Shown piece after piece: positions 38,894 to 53,800 of a stretch of DNA of 64,000 nucleotides (positions are counted from its first letter, which is position 1; every line of letters begins with the position of its first letter). The notes beneath the pieces are model-generated. The model was not told the DNA's origin. It worked only from the letters and a program-made list of their open reading frames with translations, and searched no databases. Made by a program: the position numbers and the translations under genes. Source of the stretch: Amphiduros pacificus (Eukaryota > Annelida > Polychaeta > Phyllodocida > Hesionidae); contig OX439003.1 in the NCBI GenBank assembly GCA_949316495.1, forward strand, positions 52,073,379-52,137,378, given 5' to 3'.

Positions 38894-41800
38894 GTTAGAT
38901 AACAATTTAGTATAAATTTTAATCAGAATGTACATGATGGTGTGGCGAAGATTTGAGCAAACATTTCCAGTTTTCCCCATCCATCCTTGTGGGATAATCA
39001 ACGTGCTTTCTCGACAACATTTATCACGCCTTCATAACTTTCCATCTGGTGATAAATTGACACAATATTTAGACTTTTCACGTGACTTTTGTGCTTTGAA
39101 TAAAACAGAAATATCATACAAACATAAGATTGTGTGTCAAAGTGAATTATTACCCTACAGAACACGCGAGAATGCTTAAATAATTGTTATAGTGACCAAG
39201 GAAAGAATTCCTCATTATCGCTCAACACAAACGACTTTGCTTGACAGTTGAATTGTAGTGTAAACAAAACGTCCGAGTAAGAGTGTCTCAGTGAATGACA
39301 GTGTTAGTAACAAACCTGATTGTGATCTCATGCTCTGGGTCCAAAACCTTCAATACCTTTACTGACTTGTCAGGCTCAGTTGAGATGTTTTATTGTTTTC
39401 TCACTGTCTGTATGGTCTTTGGATATTGCCTTTCTATATATAGTCTGATGTGCCATCATCCAAAATTGACAATCATTGCATCAGAAACTGCCTCAATCCC
39501 ACTCATAAAACAAGTATTGATTTTATATCGCACAGATTGGCTCTCCTTTGAAATGATCTGTTTTACTCTGTGGTCAGCATGATCCTGGGGAAAGTAGTCA
39601 TTTCCTGGGGTGCTGGGCGTTCCGCCTCACGACCTGTCCGCCTCACTACCTGTCCGCCTCACAACTTTGCCTCACAAGTTTATATATAAGGTCAAGACTA
39701 GTCAAAATTAACGTAATTGAACTCAATTTTTGTTTTGTTTGTTCATTTTTTTTCTCATCCGTGTTACATGTGGAGCACCACTTTTTCTTGTTTAAAACAC
39801 ATCTACATTTCACAAAGAATACAAATACATGTCATATAAAGCTATATTCTCAAGAAGAGGTCAGTAAAACATCATTATTCCTATATCGAAAGTGAACTGT
39901 CAAACTGTTATTGTTTTGTCTCACTCTCAGTCATAGAAGTAAGTTAGTGTAATGTGTAACTACAGATAGAAATGCTTTGTTTCACTGTCATCCCTGTATA
40001 ATGTAACCAGTTTTTATACAATTTAGTAATGTTTGCAACATATTTGATACATTGACACCAACTTGTTTCAATGTTTGATACATTTGTCAATCAACTTGTA
40101 AGGTGAGCTGTCAATCATTTCCACATGGGGGGGGGGATCTTCAATTTGTAAGTATCTGCTGAAGAATGTTTTTGGTACCTTATGTTTTGTCTCTGGCAGA
40201 GATAAGTACTGTCAAATAATTTCATATTATAACAATATTTGTTTTTTTTGTGAATATTGCAGATGCCTGTGGTGTCAGTTACTAAATACACTAAGGTTGA
40301 ATACTGGTTTGCAACAACACATTGTTATATTTGCAAATATGATCTCATTTGAGCATGAATGTTATTATTACTAACCATATTTTTATGTGTTATATTTGAA
40401 TGCTTTGTTTGTTTTGTTTAACACTGTTAAAGCAATTCAATTTGATATATTCTGCTTTACTTGCTAGAAAAGCCCAGTTTTTTCTCCAAAATATGTTTGA
40501 TTTGTTCATCCACCAACCTTAAACAATGGATTAGCCAAATGTACTTCAAGGAAAACATATTTCAATTTTCTTGAAACCTACTTCCATTAAATATTTAAGG
40601 TTATAATTTAGAGAACATTTGATAAAATATTGGTGCCTATCCCACTGTTTGGTTTTCCTAAAAAATATAAGAAAAGAAATAAAAGAAAGAAATCCAGTAA
40701 ATGATGACAGGCCTTGACATGGCTATTGGGCAAAAAAAAACAAAAAAAACTTGAAATCGTATCAAGAGAACATTCAACAGTTTTTTTAATTCTAGCTACA
40801 TTGTGTCTGGGCTTGTCATTCCCATATCTAAGATAGTGGGAGGAATACCAGTGGTAGTTTCCATCACAAATAAGTATTCAATATTGTTATTACAGACAGG
40901 TTTGCTACATATATGTTTGAAGATGAGCATGCACACTGTTTATTTTATGATGTTAAATGCAGATTAATCTACTGCTATGTTCAGTTTTGCTGGTTAAATA
41001 AGCTGGTTAAATAAGTTCAGTTTTGCTGGTTAAATAAGCCGAGTTTCTTTCCAAAATGTTTATTGATTTTAATTTGAATGAAAGGTGATTTTGATTTGAA
41101 TGAAAGGTGATTTTTATTTTGAATGACAGGTAATTTTAATTTGAATGGAATCTGATTTTAATTTGAATATCAATTTCAATATATGAAGAAAAGAAAATAG
41201 GCAGAGGTGTAGTTACCCTCAGTCCTGGGCATCCTGTCTTATAGATCAAGACAGATGTTAGTCTGCATGAATCTTACTTCAATAAGAATATATTGTTTTG
41301 TTCTTTAGCTTAATAACAAAGTTTTGTTGAATTGGCTCAAGTTCGTGGTCTATCCCTAACTGATGAGTCCTGGGTAGACTGTATGGGCCATTAATCTGTA
41401 TCAGGACGAAACACTGCCAATAAGCATAAAAAATATTGAAAATGCCTGATTGTGTTGACAATTATTTTTTGTAGTAATCTACAGCTTATAATATAATCAT
41501 TGATTGGTAGTGTCTTGGGGTTATATATATTTATTTATTTATTTATACTGTATTATCCCTAATACCTGATTACCGCCCCCTCCTGTTTGAAGCCTATCTG
41601 CAGACCAGGCCTTGGTGGCTGGGGAAGTAGAGCAGCAGACTTGCAATCCACAGGGGCTTGCTATCTCAGTAATTAATATGTATACTCAGCTTCACTTGCA
41701 ATACTCATGCAAACATATCTTTTTTGACTACATTGCTAATTGTTGAATTAGCATTTAGTATGTTTAAGTATTATTGATTACAAATATGTACCTCTGGTGG

Positions 41801-44800
41801 ATATAGACATTGTGCTATCCATATCCTACCAGTCCTTCGCTCCCGTACCCCACTCGAGGCTCTCTTGAGAAAATTAAAATTTTGTATTTTATTTGTATTT
41901 GGAACTACAGGACCAGCTCAACACTGATTATAACAGAATGTCATCCAATCAGAGAGCAGTAACAATTTTCTACATTTCAACATTACGGATAGTCTAGTAT
42001 ATAATCTTACTTGTAGCTGATTTTGATAAATAAATATATTGAACATTAGATATACCATATTTACTCGTGTATAAGACGACTCGTGTATAAGACGACCCCC
42101 CAAAATTGAGGTTATTTTGCTTGAAAAAAAACAATTTCCGAATATAAGACGAGTTGGTTTTTCTTGACATATCGGCTCTGCTACCATTCAAGCTTCAGCT
42201 GAAGCTTGGCGGTCATTTTAAAAGTGAAACTTAAATATGTTTACGATATAAGATCTTAGCGGTCTTATACATGAGTATATACGGTAAAACGTAAATACGA
42301 TGTTCGTATTTTCGAAATAACTGACATCATTGTTCTGTTCTTGACCTGCAAAGCAAATGTGCGATAATATTGGGTAAATACCTTTATTTATCATTTAAAA
42401 CGCAATTAAAATCAATCTGCTGCATCTGATATTCGTTATTTCGAAAATATGAACATCGTATTTACGTTTTACCGTAATTACTCGAGTATAAGACTGTTAA
42501 ATCGATCCGTTATGTCCGATATTCGTTATTTCGAAAATAAGAATGTTCGTAATGAAAACTCGTAGTGCCATAATTTTTGGACGTAAATCCTCATCCAAAG
42601 GTTGCTCTCGTGTATAAGACGACCCCCCTAACATTAACTAAGGATTTGTGGACAAAAACCTCGACTTATACACGAGTAAATACGGTATATATCTTTATTT
42701 ATCATTTAAAACGCAATTAAAATCGATCAGCTACGTCGGATGTCTATTATTTCGAAACGCTTTGTTCTGACTTTGTTTCCACTGATTTCAATTATCAGCT
42801 TTCACAGTTTTGCATTTCGTCATTGTCTCCACAAATTTTAATTGCGTTTTAAATGGATTGATGCTTTTGTTCTGTTCTCGAACAATTTGTGATAATATTG
42901 GGTAAATACCTTTATTTATCATTTAAAAACGCAATTAAAATCGATCCGCTACGTCACTCCCGCTTTTTAAAATGACGACCTCGTATTGCGTAATGAATGT
43001 TAAATGAATGGATGGTTTTGTTCTGTTCTTGACCTGCAAGGAGAATTTGTGATAATATTGGGTAAATACTTTTATTTATCATTTCAAACGTAAATACAAT
43101 GTCCGTGACATAGCGGATCGATTGGCCACGTGACTCACAAGTCATGTGTTCATTGACTATACCCAAAGACATCGGCAAAATAGACTTGAAATCCACTGAT
43201 TCTCGAAACACCACGCACGACCATCATATTGAAGTTTCCCCAGTAAATAAACTCAACCTCCGGCGATTGACTGTTGCAATTCTGACCCATGCCACTATCT
43301 TTCCCAGTCATAATGTCTAAAAATGTAAATCCATGTGCATTCTGTAGTGTTTTTTCTCCAGTTTTTTACCCGATATTAAACCTGACAACATGAAATGGCA
43401 TTTAGGAGAGTCCAAGTGATGACGTCATGGAAACGCAAAGGGAGAATCTTCATATGACGTCAGAAGGACCACAACGTTGTGGAGCTTACAGACTGTTGCT
43501 GTCACTCCCGTGAATAAACTGACCCACTTTCATCTGATTGCGCAAACTCGTAAATGATGGCGAAACAATGCCGAGATGATGAAATAACAAAGAAATATTT
43601 TCAAACAGGGCTGTCATCATATGTTTACTTAAAGGGAACATAATTCGCCCTGTCTGCTCTCCCATATAAGCTGCATTTTTAGAGCGCTACGATCGTATTT
43701 GACCCAATTCTTTGCACACGGCACATCCGGGAACAGCGGCGACAGCCTGTTTGGACCATTGTAGCCTCTGCCTTTCATCTTTCCATCGTTGTTTTTCTCA
43801 GTTTTGCCTCCGTAATATTGACATAAATTACATAAATTGCAATATACTTATATGAAGATTACACAACAAAGACACTTTAGCGCTGACATTAGCGTGTCAA
43901 TGTACGGTGTCAGTCTGAAATTTCCCTCCCATCGTGAAGCAAGGCAGGCGGAAGTTTACAATACAACATCTTTCCCGTCATGCGTCGCTCTCTCGCTCCA
44001 ATTTCGTCATTTTTTCACGGACCAGCTAAAAATCCGGGAGAGCAGATAGCGAGAATTGTTTGATTGTTAGTTGCCGGAAGTCAAGTTCTAATGGAGTCGT
44101 GAGTTAAATTGGATGGGCAGTGCGTGATGTTTATGGAAACAGTGGATTTCAAGTCTTTTTTGACGATGTCTTTGGGTATAGATGGTTTTGTTCTGTTCTC
44201 AAAGTGAAAACAAAGTCAGAACAAAGCATTTCGAAATAATAGACATCGGACGTAGCGAATCGATTTTAATTGCGTTTTAAATGATAAATAAAGGTATTTA
44301 CCCAATATTGTCACAAACTATGCTTCGCAGGTCGAGAATTTCTCCACGAAGTAAAACGTAACACGATGTACGTGACGTCCTTGATCTTGGGGTCAAAACT
44401 AAAACGTGGTAGAATATTTCTTTGTGTATTATAAGCCAAAGATATTAATTATATCGCTTTTAATTATTATCATTTATAGCACTTGATAGGCTGTAAATCA
44501 TCATGATAATATTGGGTAAATACCTTTATCATTTAGAACGCAATTAAAATCGATCCACGTGTGACAGCATTTCTGTCATAAAGGGAAGACACGACTCAAA
44601 GCAGTGGAAACAATGACGAAACTGTGAACGCCGATAATTGGTATCAATGAAATTTTACTAATTTTCACACCTGAAAGGGAAGACATCAAAGGCAGAATTG
44701 AATTGTGCGATATAATTAAATAATAAATTTAATTTTAATAGAAATAGAATTACGCCATGCATACGTGATTTACGCAAGATCGCCATTGTTGAAGGTGGGA

Positions 44801-47800
44801 GAGGCTCTTAAATGGGTGGTTTTGTTCTGTTCTCGACCTGCAAAGCATAAGTTGTGATAATATGTTTTGTTTTGACATCATATTTACCGTAAATACTCGA
44901 GTATAAGACTGTTAAATCGATCTGCTATGTCCGATATTCGTTATTTCGAAAATAAGAATGTTCGTAGTGAAAACTCGTAGTGCCGTAATTTTTGGGCGTA
45001 AATCCTCATCCACAGGTTGCTCTGGTGTATAAGATGACCCACCAAACATTAACTAAGGATTTATGGACAAAAACCTTGACTTATACACGCGTAAATACAG
45101 TAGTTTGGAAGCTCAAATTGAACTGAACACATTTGGAAAAGGAGGGTCTATTTGTACTGGAAAGGTGTGAAACATCCCCTTTGTGTCAGAAAATATTGAC
45201 AAGATGTAATTAACTTCTGAGCACATCATGGGAATGAGGTTGAAATCTTAATATGACAAAATATAATTTTATATTAAGCTGTGAGATGGTTTTAAACACA
45301 CATGGGGTAGCCAGTATATTATCACAAATCTTGAATGGTGAATAACAAATGGTTTCAATGGATGATCTCCTCACATACCTGGCTGAACCACTGTTAATGC
45401 TTGGAGGGTGAACAGTCACCAAGCATATTGGGAAAAAAACCGGCTTATCTAGCAAGCAAAACAGAACTAAGCAGCAGACTAAATTGCATTTAACAATGTA
45501 AACCAAAGCAAATATAAGTATTGCATTCAACAATGTAAAACAAAGCAAATATAAGTATTGCATTCAACAATGTGAAACAAAGCAAATATAAGTATTGCAT
45601 TCAACAATGTGAAACAAAGCAAATATAAGTATTGCATTCAACAATGTGAAACAAAGCAAATATAAGTATTGCATTTAACAATGTGAAACAAAGCAAATAT
45701 AAGTATTGCATTCAACAATGTGAAACAAAGCAAATATAAGTATTGCATTCAACAATGTGAAACAAAGCAAATATAAGTATTGCATTCAACAATGTGAAAC
45801 AAAGCAAATATAAGTATTGCATTTAACAATGTAAACCAAAGCAAATATAAGTATTGCATTCAACAATGTAAAACAAAGCAAATATAAGTATTGCATTCAA
45901 CAATGTGAAACAAAGCAAATATAAGTATTGCATTCAACAATGTGAAACAAAGCAAATATAAGTATTGCATTCAACAATGTGAAACAAAGCAAATATAAGT
46001 ATTGCATTTAACAATGTGAAACAAAGCAAATATAAGTATTGCATTCAACAATGTAAAACAAAGCAAATTATAAGTATTGCATTCAACAATGTGAAACAAA
46101 GCAAATATAAGTATTGCATTCAACAATGTGAAACAAAGCAAATATAAGTATTGCATGGGTGCTGAGGCTCCGTCTTGAGACGGAATTCCGTCTTTGGGCA
46201 AAAATCTTCCGTCTTTTGAGTTCGGACAAAAATCTTCCGTCTTTTGACGTATTTTTAAAGCCAAAAATCTAGTACGCAAATTATCAACAAAACATCGTAG
46301 CGAAGAACACGCGCCATCTTGGATTTCCAAAGCGTCCATCGCGACGTAACGCTAAAACATTTATTTAAAGCCAAAATCTAATGCACAGTACAAATTTTAC
46401 CTTTGCAGGCCATCGCTAAAACATCGTAGCGATTGATAACAAGAGGAATGCCATCTTGAAATTCCAAAGCGTATAAGACGGAATCTGATTGGCCGAGACA
46501 AATGAAGCCGAACACGGCATAATACGAGAATTCTTATTGGTCGAAAAATATTGCGACTCTACATTTCTATCTTTCGCTTTTTAATGGATACCACAAATAA
46601 TGAAATAACATTTAGCTCGAATTTTAAACACTGGATGTTCGAGACATCTCAGCATCCTTCTTCAAGATCATAAGGGAAGGAGTGAGTGTTGAGGTGAAAG
46701 TTGTCAGTGCAGAAGGTGATAATTAGATAGGGTAGCTTTTCATCAGTGTAGGGGCCTGCACCGGGCGGTCAGCACGAGTGCTATTCACAGATTGGGGATA
46801 GTGCGTATTGGGTCTCCTCTCTAGCTGGATAGCCATGCTGCGTAAGCTCTGAGTGCCCACGAGACAAAAGTGGAGCGGCCAACATATCAAATCAAATCAA
46901 ATCTGTGAAAATTGTCAACGTTCTGCAGTTATCAGATTGGAATCAAGAGTTTTCAAGCCAAATTGAATAGATTACACATTTGGTAAGTTAAACACAGGTT
47001 TGTACTGAAGACTGGAACTACTGAAAAACTTATTTGTTTTGAATTGGTTTAAGGTTAATCTCTGATCATACATTCTTTTGTTAGATAATCCATGGATTAT
47101 CTCAAAGCACATGGTCATGGATGCAAAGCATGTGCATGGGTAGCAATGCTTGCTCTGCTGCCCATAATCTGTCATTCTGATTCAATTAAATTGATAGCTG
47201 TCATTCAATTAAATTGATCGCTATATTTTACAATAATCTCTGATGATACATTCTTTTGTTAGATAATCCATGGATTATCTCAAAGCACATGGCCATGTTA
47301 GATCTGTTAGATAACCGCATAGCACATGGCCATGCTTCATCAGCTGCCCATAATAAATTTATTTCAATTGAATTGAACCCTTTATTTGTTCTAAAATGAT
47401 ATTCTCCAAGAAAAAAAATTAAAAATTGTTTTTAATGTACTTGATTTAGGCATTGATCATACATTCTTTTGTTACATGATCTTAAATCACATGGCCATGG
47501 ATACAAATCATGTGCATGGGTAGCAATGCTTGCTCTGCTGCCCATAATCTGTCATTCAATTAAATTGATCGCTATATTTTACAAAAGAAGGACTTAAAGA
47601 TAAATTATTTTGTTAAAATTAAATATTATGTGGCACAGCCATGCATGCCATTAACAATTTGAATGCAAAATAAACACAAAATAATCACACACTCCAAAGT
47701 TTTAAAAAACAGTATTATTATTTATTGACCATGTTGCACACCACTGGATGAGCATTGGTAAAAACTTGACTTGTTTATGTTCATGCTGTGTCATGTTCCA

Positions 47801-50800
47801 AGGAGGCCACTAGGAGCATCTTTGATTTTTTTAAATCAATATCTTCTCTGATCTGTCATGTTGATACCCAGCGGTGTTAACGAAGCATGACATTTTTGGA
47901 GAAGAAAATCAGATATGCTTCTTAGTTTCTGAGCCTGTGCACCCTTGGCAAGTCCAGAAACAATAAACATGAATGTACACCATTGTTCAACCATTGTTTT
48001 GTAATGTGCATCTACTCCTGCTTGGTTTGATTCTTTTTAAAAAAATAATAGCCATAGAAAATTAATTTCAGGAACTGGGGAATTAGCTTCGCCAAATCTG
48101 TTTTTGCACTCATATCATTGAACAGTTCAAATCACACATGAAAAAAATTGGTAACATCATGAAATATTTTAAGTCAAGTCAAAAGTGAGTTTGACAGTGC
48201 TGGTTAAACTGTCCCTTGGCAGCTGTGGTAAAACTGTCCCCACCAGCACTCCAGACTTCCCTAGCAGCAAGGTAGTAATGATTTAATGCTCACAATGCAA
48301 AATCAATCAGGTAAGGCACACCCTTAATGACATTGCTGTGGTAAAACTGACCCAGCCAGGTAAGCATTTTTTTTTTATCAACAATGAACATTCAACATGA
48401 ACAAGTACAGCAGGTAAGCATTTTTTTTATCAACTATGAACAAGTCAAAGTACAACAGGAAAGCAACTTTCATCAGCTATGCATTTTTTTGCTCAGAATG
48501 CACCAAAATGCACCAAAATACAATAAAATGACACAAATTTTCGGGGGGGCATGCCCCCGTACCCCCCTAGTTTAATTGCGCCTTCGGCGCAATTGTACGC
48601 ACCGTTGGTGCGTATCCTCAGTCTCCTAAATTGTGACTCTCACAATTCTCAGTCTTCTGAGAAAAATTTCTCAGCACCCATGGTATTGCATTCAACAATG
48701 TAAAACAAAGCAAATATAAGTTTTGCATTCAACAATGTGAAACAAAGCAAATATAAGTATTGCATTTAACAATGTGAAACAAAGAAAATATAAGTATTGC
48801 ATTCAACAATGTGAAACAAAGCAAATATAAGTATTGCATTTAACAATGTGAAACAAAGCAAATATAAGTATTGCATTCAACAATGTGAAACAAAACAAAC
48901 AAATAATAGTAAATACACAATCTACGACGGGAAATTTGAATATGGTGATTGTGATGAGGTTCTTAATTGCATGTTTAAGATCTTGTGAAAAGGTTTGCCT
49001 CTGCAATATGGCAAAATCTGTATATAATTAATTTTTTGAGGACCCAATGTTTTGAAATCTGGAAATATTGTGATATCCTTGGCTACTCCACTGTGGGTGA
49101 ACAAGTCGTGCACATTTTGGAGAGAAAAAAAATAAGGGTTTACCTCCCAAGCAAAGCAGAACATAGCAAATTGAATTGATTTTAACAGTATTAAACAGAA
49201 CAAGCATAACATATGGAAATATAACATAAAAAATATGGTTAACAAGGTAACAATGTGTTGTTGAGAACCAGTTTTAAACCTGTTTCTTTTAAATGACACA
49301 GCTTCCACCCATTTCCTGCAATAAATAATATTCACAAAAACCAAACCTTGTTATAATATGAAAGTGTTTGACAGTATTCACCTCTGCCAGGGACAGACAT
49401 TATATTATAGTGTTCATACAGCTTTAAACACTGATCTTTATCTGGATAAGCTTATATTTTCACTCAAGTTTGTTTTGACTTTAGGTCTGAATGTTCGAGG
49501 TTCTAACATGATTAAGCTGTAAGTCTATGGAGCATACACCTATTATCGATCCATGTCGGCCATGTTTGTGCCACTTAGTTTCTGCTATCACCGTCAGATA
49601 GCGCTTTTGCATCAGAGGTGATTTGTGATTACGTGGTTGTGTAAGAAGATTTTCTTGGGTTTTGCCTTGGGATTTTGCAAATTTATTTGAGCTTAATTTT
49701 TTTTAAATCAACACTTGTTTCTGTTGTCAATATGGTTCAAGCCTCTAGTGCTTCTGAGATCATCTAATGAATTCAAATTTGTTCATGTGCCATTGCATAT
49801 GAATATGAAATGCAGTGACGTCATGCCCTAATGCCCTGTGACATCACAGTTTGTTGCAATATAGTGAGCAATGATGCCACACTTGTGTACCAATTGAAAG
49901 AAACTATAATAAGTACAGTGGCGACACCCTGTGAAGCACAATACTGTGAATAAGTACAGTGGCGACACCCTGTGAAGCACAATACTGTGAAGCACAATAA
50001 TCTCACATATGAAATTGAACCATCTGTAGTAATCCCAAATTACCTTGCTGTCAGTTTATTTGAACTTTCTAATACTATCATTAACATTACATAATTATTG
50101 TGATCATTTTTGTCATTTTTTAGGAATTGCATATCAGTACAACAATGATTGGTTGTTTCACATATTTCTATTAAAAAATGCCCTGTGATAGTCATATATA
50201 GCATTGTCTCTTTCAGCTTTGAACTGTCTCACCATGTTTAGTTTATAATGAGACAAGTCTTCTTGCAATATCTCTGATTCAAATATTTGTAATGTTATTA
50301 ATTATTATGAATATATTAACATGGATTGTTCTTAATAATGATGATCAAATGTGATCTTTTCTTTATATATCATAGGTTCAGGAGCTAAGGAGCTACCTGA
50401 AGTCAAAAGGAGTGGACATTTCAGAAGAGAGTTCTCCAGAAGGATTAATCCACGACCTGTATGAGCTGGTTGATGCTGCAGATATACTCTGGAAAGATGG
50501 AACAGAACAAGGTACCTGGCATGTAGTTAACTTTATAGTTGGCTGATAATGTGCTTGTGAAAAGGAAGACCTAGTTAACTTTTCTGTAGTTAATCTATTT
50601 ATTTTAGGACTTTGATAATTTTATATTTAGTTTTTTTTTAACTTAAACTCTGTGACAATTAACAGTTGATGTGTGACTTAATGAAGCACGTTTCTTTATG
50701 TCAGAATGTGAGGCCATTTTCAATAGCGTCATCTCAGTGCTACTTGTCATGCACACAGACCAGATGAAAGCAATTGTCCACAAGTTTTGTGACAAACTAG

Positions 50801-53800
50801 GCTCCAACATTGACAAGTCAGATCGAAAGAGTGTAGTCAGACTACGACTGTAAGTACACACAATCTGAATAACTTTATTATTAAAATTTGTCTTGGGTTT
50901 AGAATAAAGATTAAAATCCAAATAGGGCTTGTTTCTATACTTAAGACTAACTGTCAATTAAATGTAACTGCATTTGGTCATTTTCAAAGATAAATGAACA
51001 GGAATATGGCACTAATTGATCACATATTTCTGTTCCCCGCAGGTTGAATAACTTATTCCATGGATTAGATGAGAGGTCAGATCACAGGTTTCTAGTGTAC
51101 AGCACTATGCTCAACCTGGCAGCACAGGCAGACATCATGCAGCATCTCAACCCTAACCTGGAAGATGTAAGATATCCTCCCACTTCTCTGACATCACAGA
51201 TTATATACTTTCCATATCATACATTATTATCATCATGATTTTTTGCTCATAATTTATTATAAAAGTGTTATATAGATTGTACAAACTTCATAAAAACATA
51301 AATCATAAAAAATATAAGAAATGATTTATGGTATAAAATACAACAATTAAAAAAGTTGTTTTCATATATTCTCTTAGCATATTGTATTTGATCATGTCAC
51401 CTTTATTTGCAGGTTAAGAAGTATGTTGCACAGTGGGACATCAGCACGAAGGAGGTACAGGGCTTGCTCCGTGACTTGCATGATGCTTTCTTTGATAGCA
51501 AACAGAGTGAGAAAGCCACTAAGGTTATGATAGAGCTGCTGGCGACATACACAGAGGATGATGCATCTCAGGCCAGAGATGACGCTCACAGGTCAGCATT
51601 AAATCTCTTATAAATATTATCATCATTATAACTAGAAATATTAAGAATGATGCATCTCAGGCCAGAGATGATGCTCACAGGTCAGCATTAAATCTCTCAT
51701 AAATATTATCATCATTATAACTAGAAATATTAAGAATGATGCATCTCAGGCCAGAGATGACGCTCACAGGTCAGCATTAAATCTCTTATAAATATTATCA
51801 TCATTATCATTAGAAATATTAGGAATGATGCATCTCAGGCCAGAGACGATGCTCACAGGTCAGCATTATATCTCATATCAATATTATCATTATTATCATT
51901 AGAAATATTAGGAATGATGCATCTCAGGCCAGAGATGATGCTCACAGGTCAGCATTAAATCTCTTATAAATATTATCATTAGAAATATTAGGAATGATGC
52001 ATCTCAGGCCAGAGATGACGCTCACAGGTCAGCATTAAATCTGTTATAAATATTATCATCATTATAACTAGAAATATTAGGAATGATGCATCTCAGGCCA
52101 GAGATGATGCTCACAGGTCAGCATTAAATCTCATATAAATATTATCATCATTATAACTAGAAATATTAGGAATGATGCATCTCAGGCCAGAGATGATGCT
52201 CACAGGTCAGCATTAAATCTCATATAAATATTATCATCATTATAACTAGAAATATTAGGAATGATGCATCTCAGGCCAGAGATGATGCTCACAGGTCAGC
52301 ATTAAATCTCTTATAAATATTATCATTAGAAATATTAAGATTTGCTGATAAATTGTGTTTAGTCTACCTCTCGAGCCTGATACTTATATTTATTTACAAA
52401 AATAACATGTTTGAAAGAAACCATCATATATACATGAAATGATATTTTAACACCTTTCAAATTGTTTACAAATACTTTGGTTGTTCCACAGATGTATCGT
52501 GACCCATATAGCAGACCCCAATACATATTTGATGGATCATCTTCTCTCTCTCAAACCAGTCAAGTTCCTGGAAGGTGAACTTATCCATGATGTGAGTTTT
52601 ATAACCATTTTTATATTTGTATTGAATAGCTAAATGTTCACCAAAAGTATTTTTCAACATAAGGCGAAATGACTGCTGTTATATTAACTTTTACACATAA
52701 AGGTAGACCAGCAGATATGTAATGGCAAAAGTGTCCCTCCACATTCCATGAACAAGTAATAAGTTTATATTGGCTTAAAAGTAAGATAAACTATTCACCA
52801 AGATTTTGGATGGGGATGGTTGAAGATTGAATGCTTGGGCATAGTATTTTCCACATCAACCACTTGCCGCTTTACTCTTTCATTTATTCTTATTCTTTAT
52901 AATCCTATTGTAAGCAATAACCTGATTCACATCAGAAACAATCAAACTCTTCAACAAGTATAAATTGAGCCACAAAATTAAGTTATTGAATCACCACAAC
53001 ATGTTTCTGTGCCCAAAGATACATTTTTATTTGTCATTGTTTTTCAGGCTTTGTTGGTTTTATATTTTAATGTACTCTCAAATGATCACTGACATTAATT
53101 TTGTTTTTGTAGCTGCTGACAATATTTGTATCAGGGAGACTCACCCAGTATTTACAGTTTTATCAAGCACATTCAGAATTCATCAATTCAATTAGTAAGT
53201 AATCGAGGCTGATAGGTTTCCTTCAATAAATTGTTGTTCAATCATAATGTATATTAATGACACACTTTTAAGCAACGTATTATAATTAGTACGTCAATGA
53301 TTTTTCTCATCTAGCTAGGCTTGGTGACAATATCAATCAAACGATAACATTTTATATTTTTAAATATATAGGAATTTAGAAATATAGAAATCATTGAGCA
53401 GGATTATATTTGAGTTATTACCTATGCCATTCAAAATGCTGTTAGTTATAGTTTTAATGTAATGATTGTCCCACATCACATGCACAGCATTACCTCTCAG
53501 GGTATCCAACATTTGTAGCTTGACACCCCAAAACCAAATGACAAATGTATTTTCGGAGACATGGTCTTTTTTAATGTGCTCTAGATGTGAGTTGGCTTAA
53601 AATGATTATCTTTGTATATTTCAGGGTTATCACATGAACAGAACATGTTCAAGATGCAGTTGTTGACATTCATGTCTTTAGCAGAGAACAGCACTGAGGT
53701 TGAGTTTGATCAAATACAACAAGAAATACAAATCCCACCAGAGGAGGTGGAGTCATTTATTATTGATGGTGAGCAATGTCATGGTATCAGTAGTTACATA

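Larger units (their letters stand above)
38894..50375 (+). other. eif3m: eif3m intron 1 (11.5 kb), repeat-rich
   Basis: This long GT-AG intron holds, in order: a 19-bp triplet repeat near 39610-39680 (CTGTCCGCCTCAC), a tRNA-like relic near 41613, a nest of inverted repeats and MITEs (42053-45102), a split 37-bp array with an inserted element (45484-48893), and a 38-bp direct duplication near 49910-49985. No additional exon was recognised. Confidence 0.85.

Noticed and set aside
42190-42480. Structured RNA gene in the palindrome between MITEs A and B
   Set aside because: The pairing is explained by inverted element ends; no conserved RNA motif is present.
45971-46339. 122-codon minus-strand frame with [15 protein letters not shown] repeats
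   Set aside because: Translation of the 37-bp minisatellite running into the inserted element.
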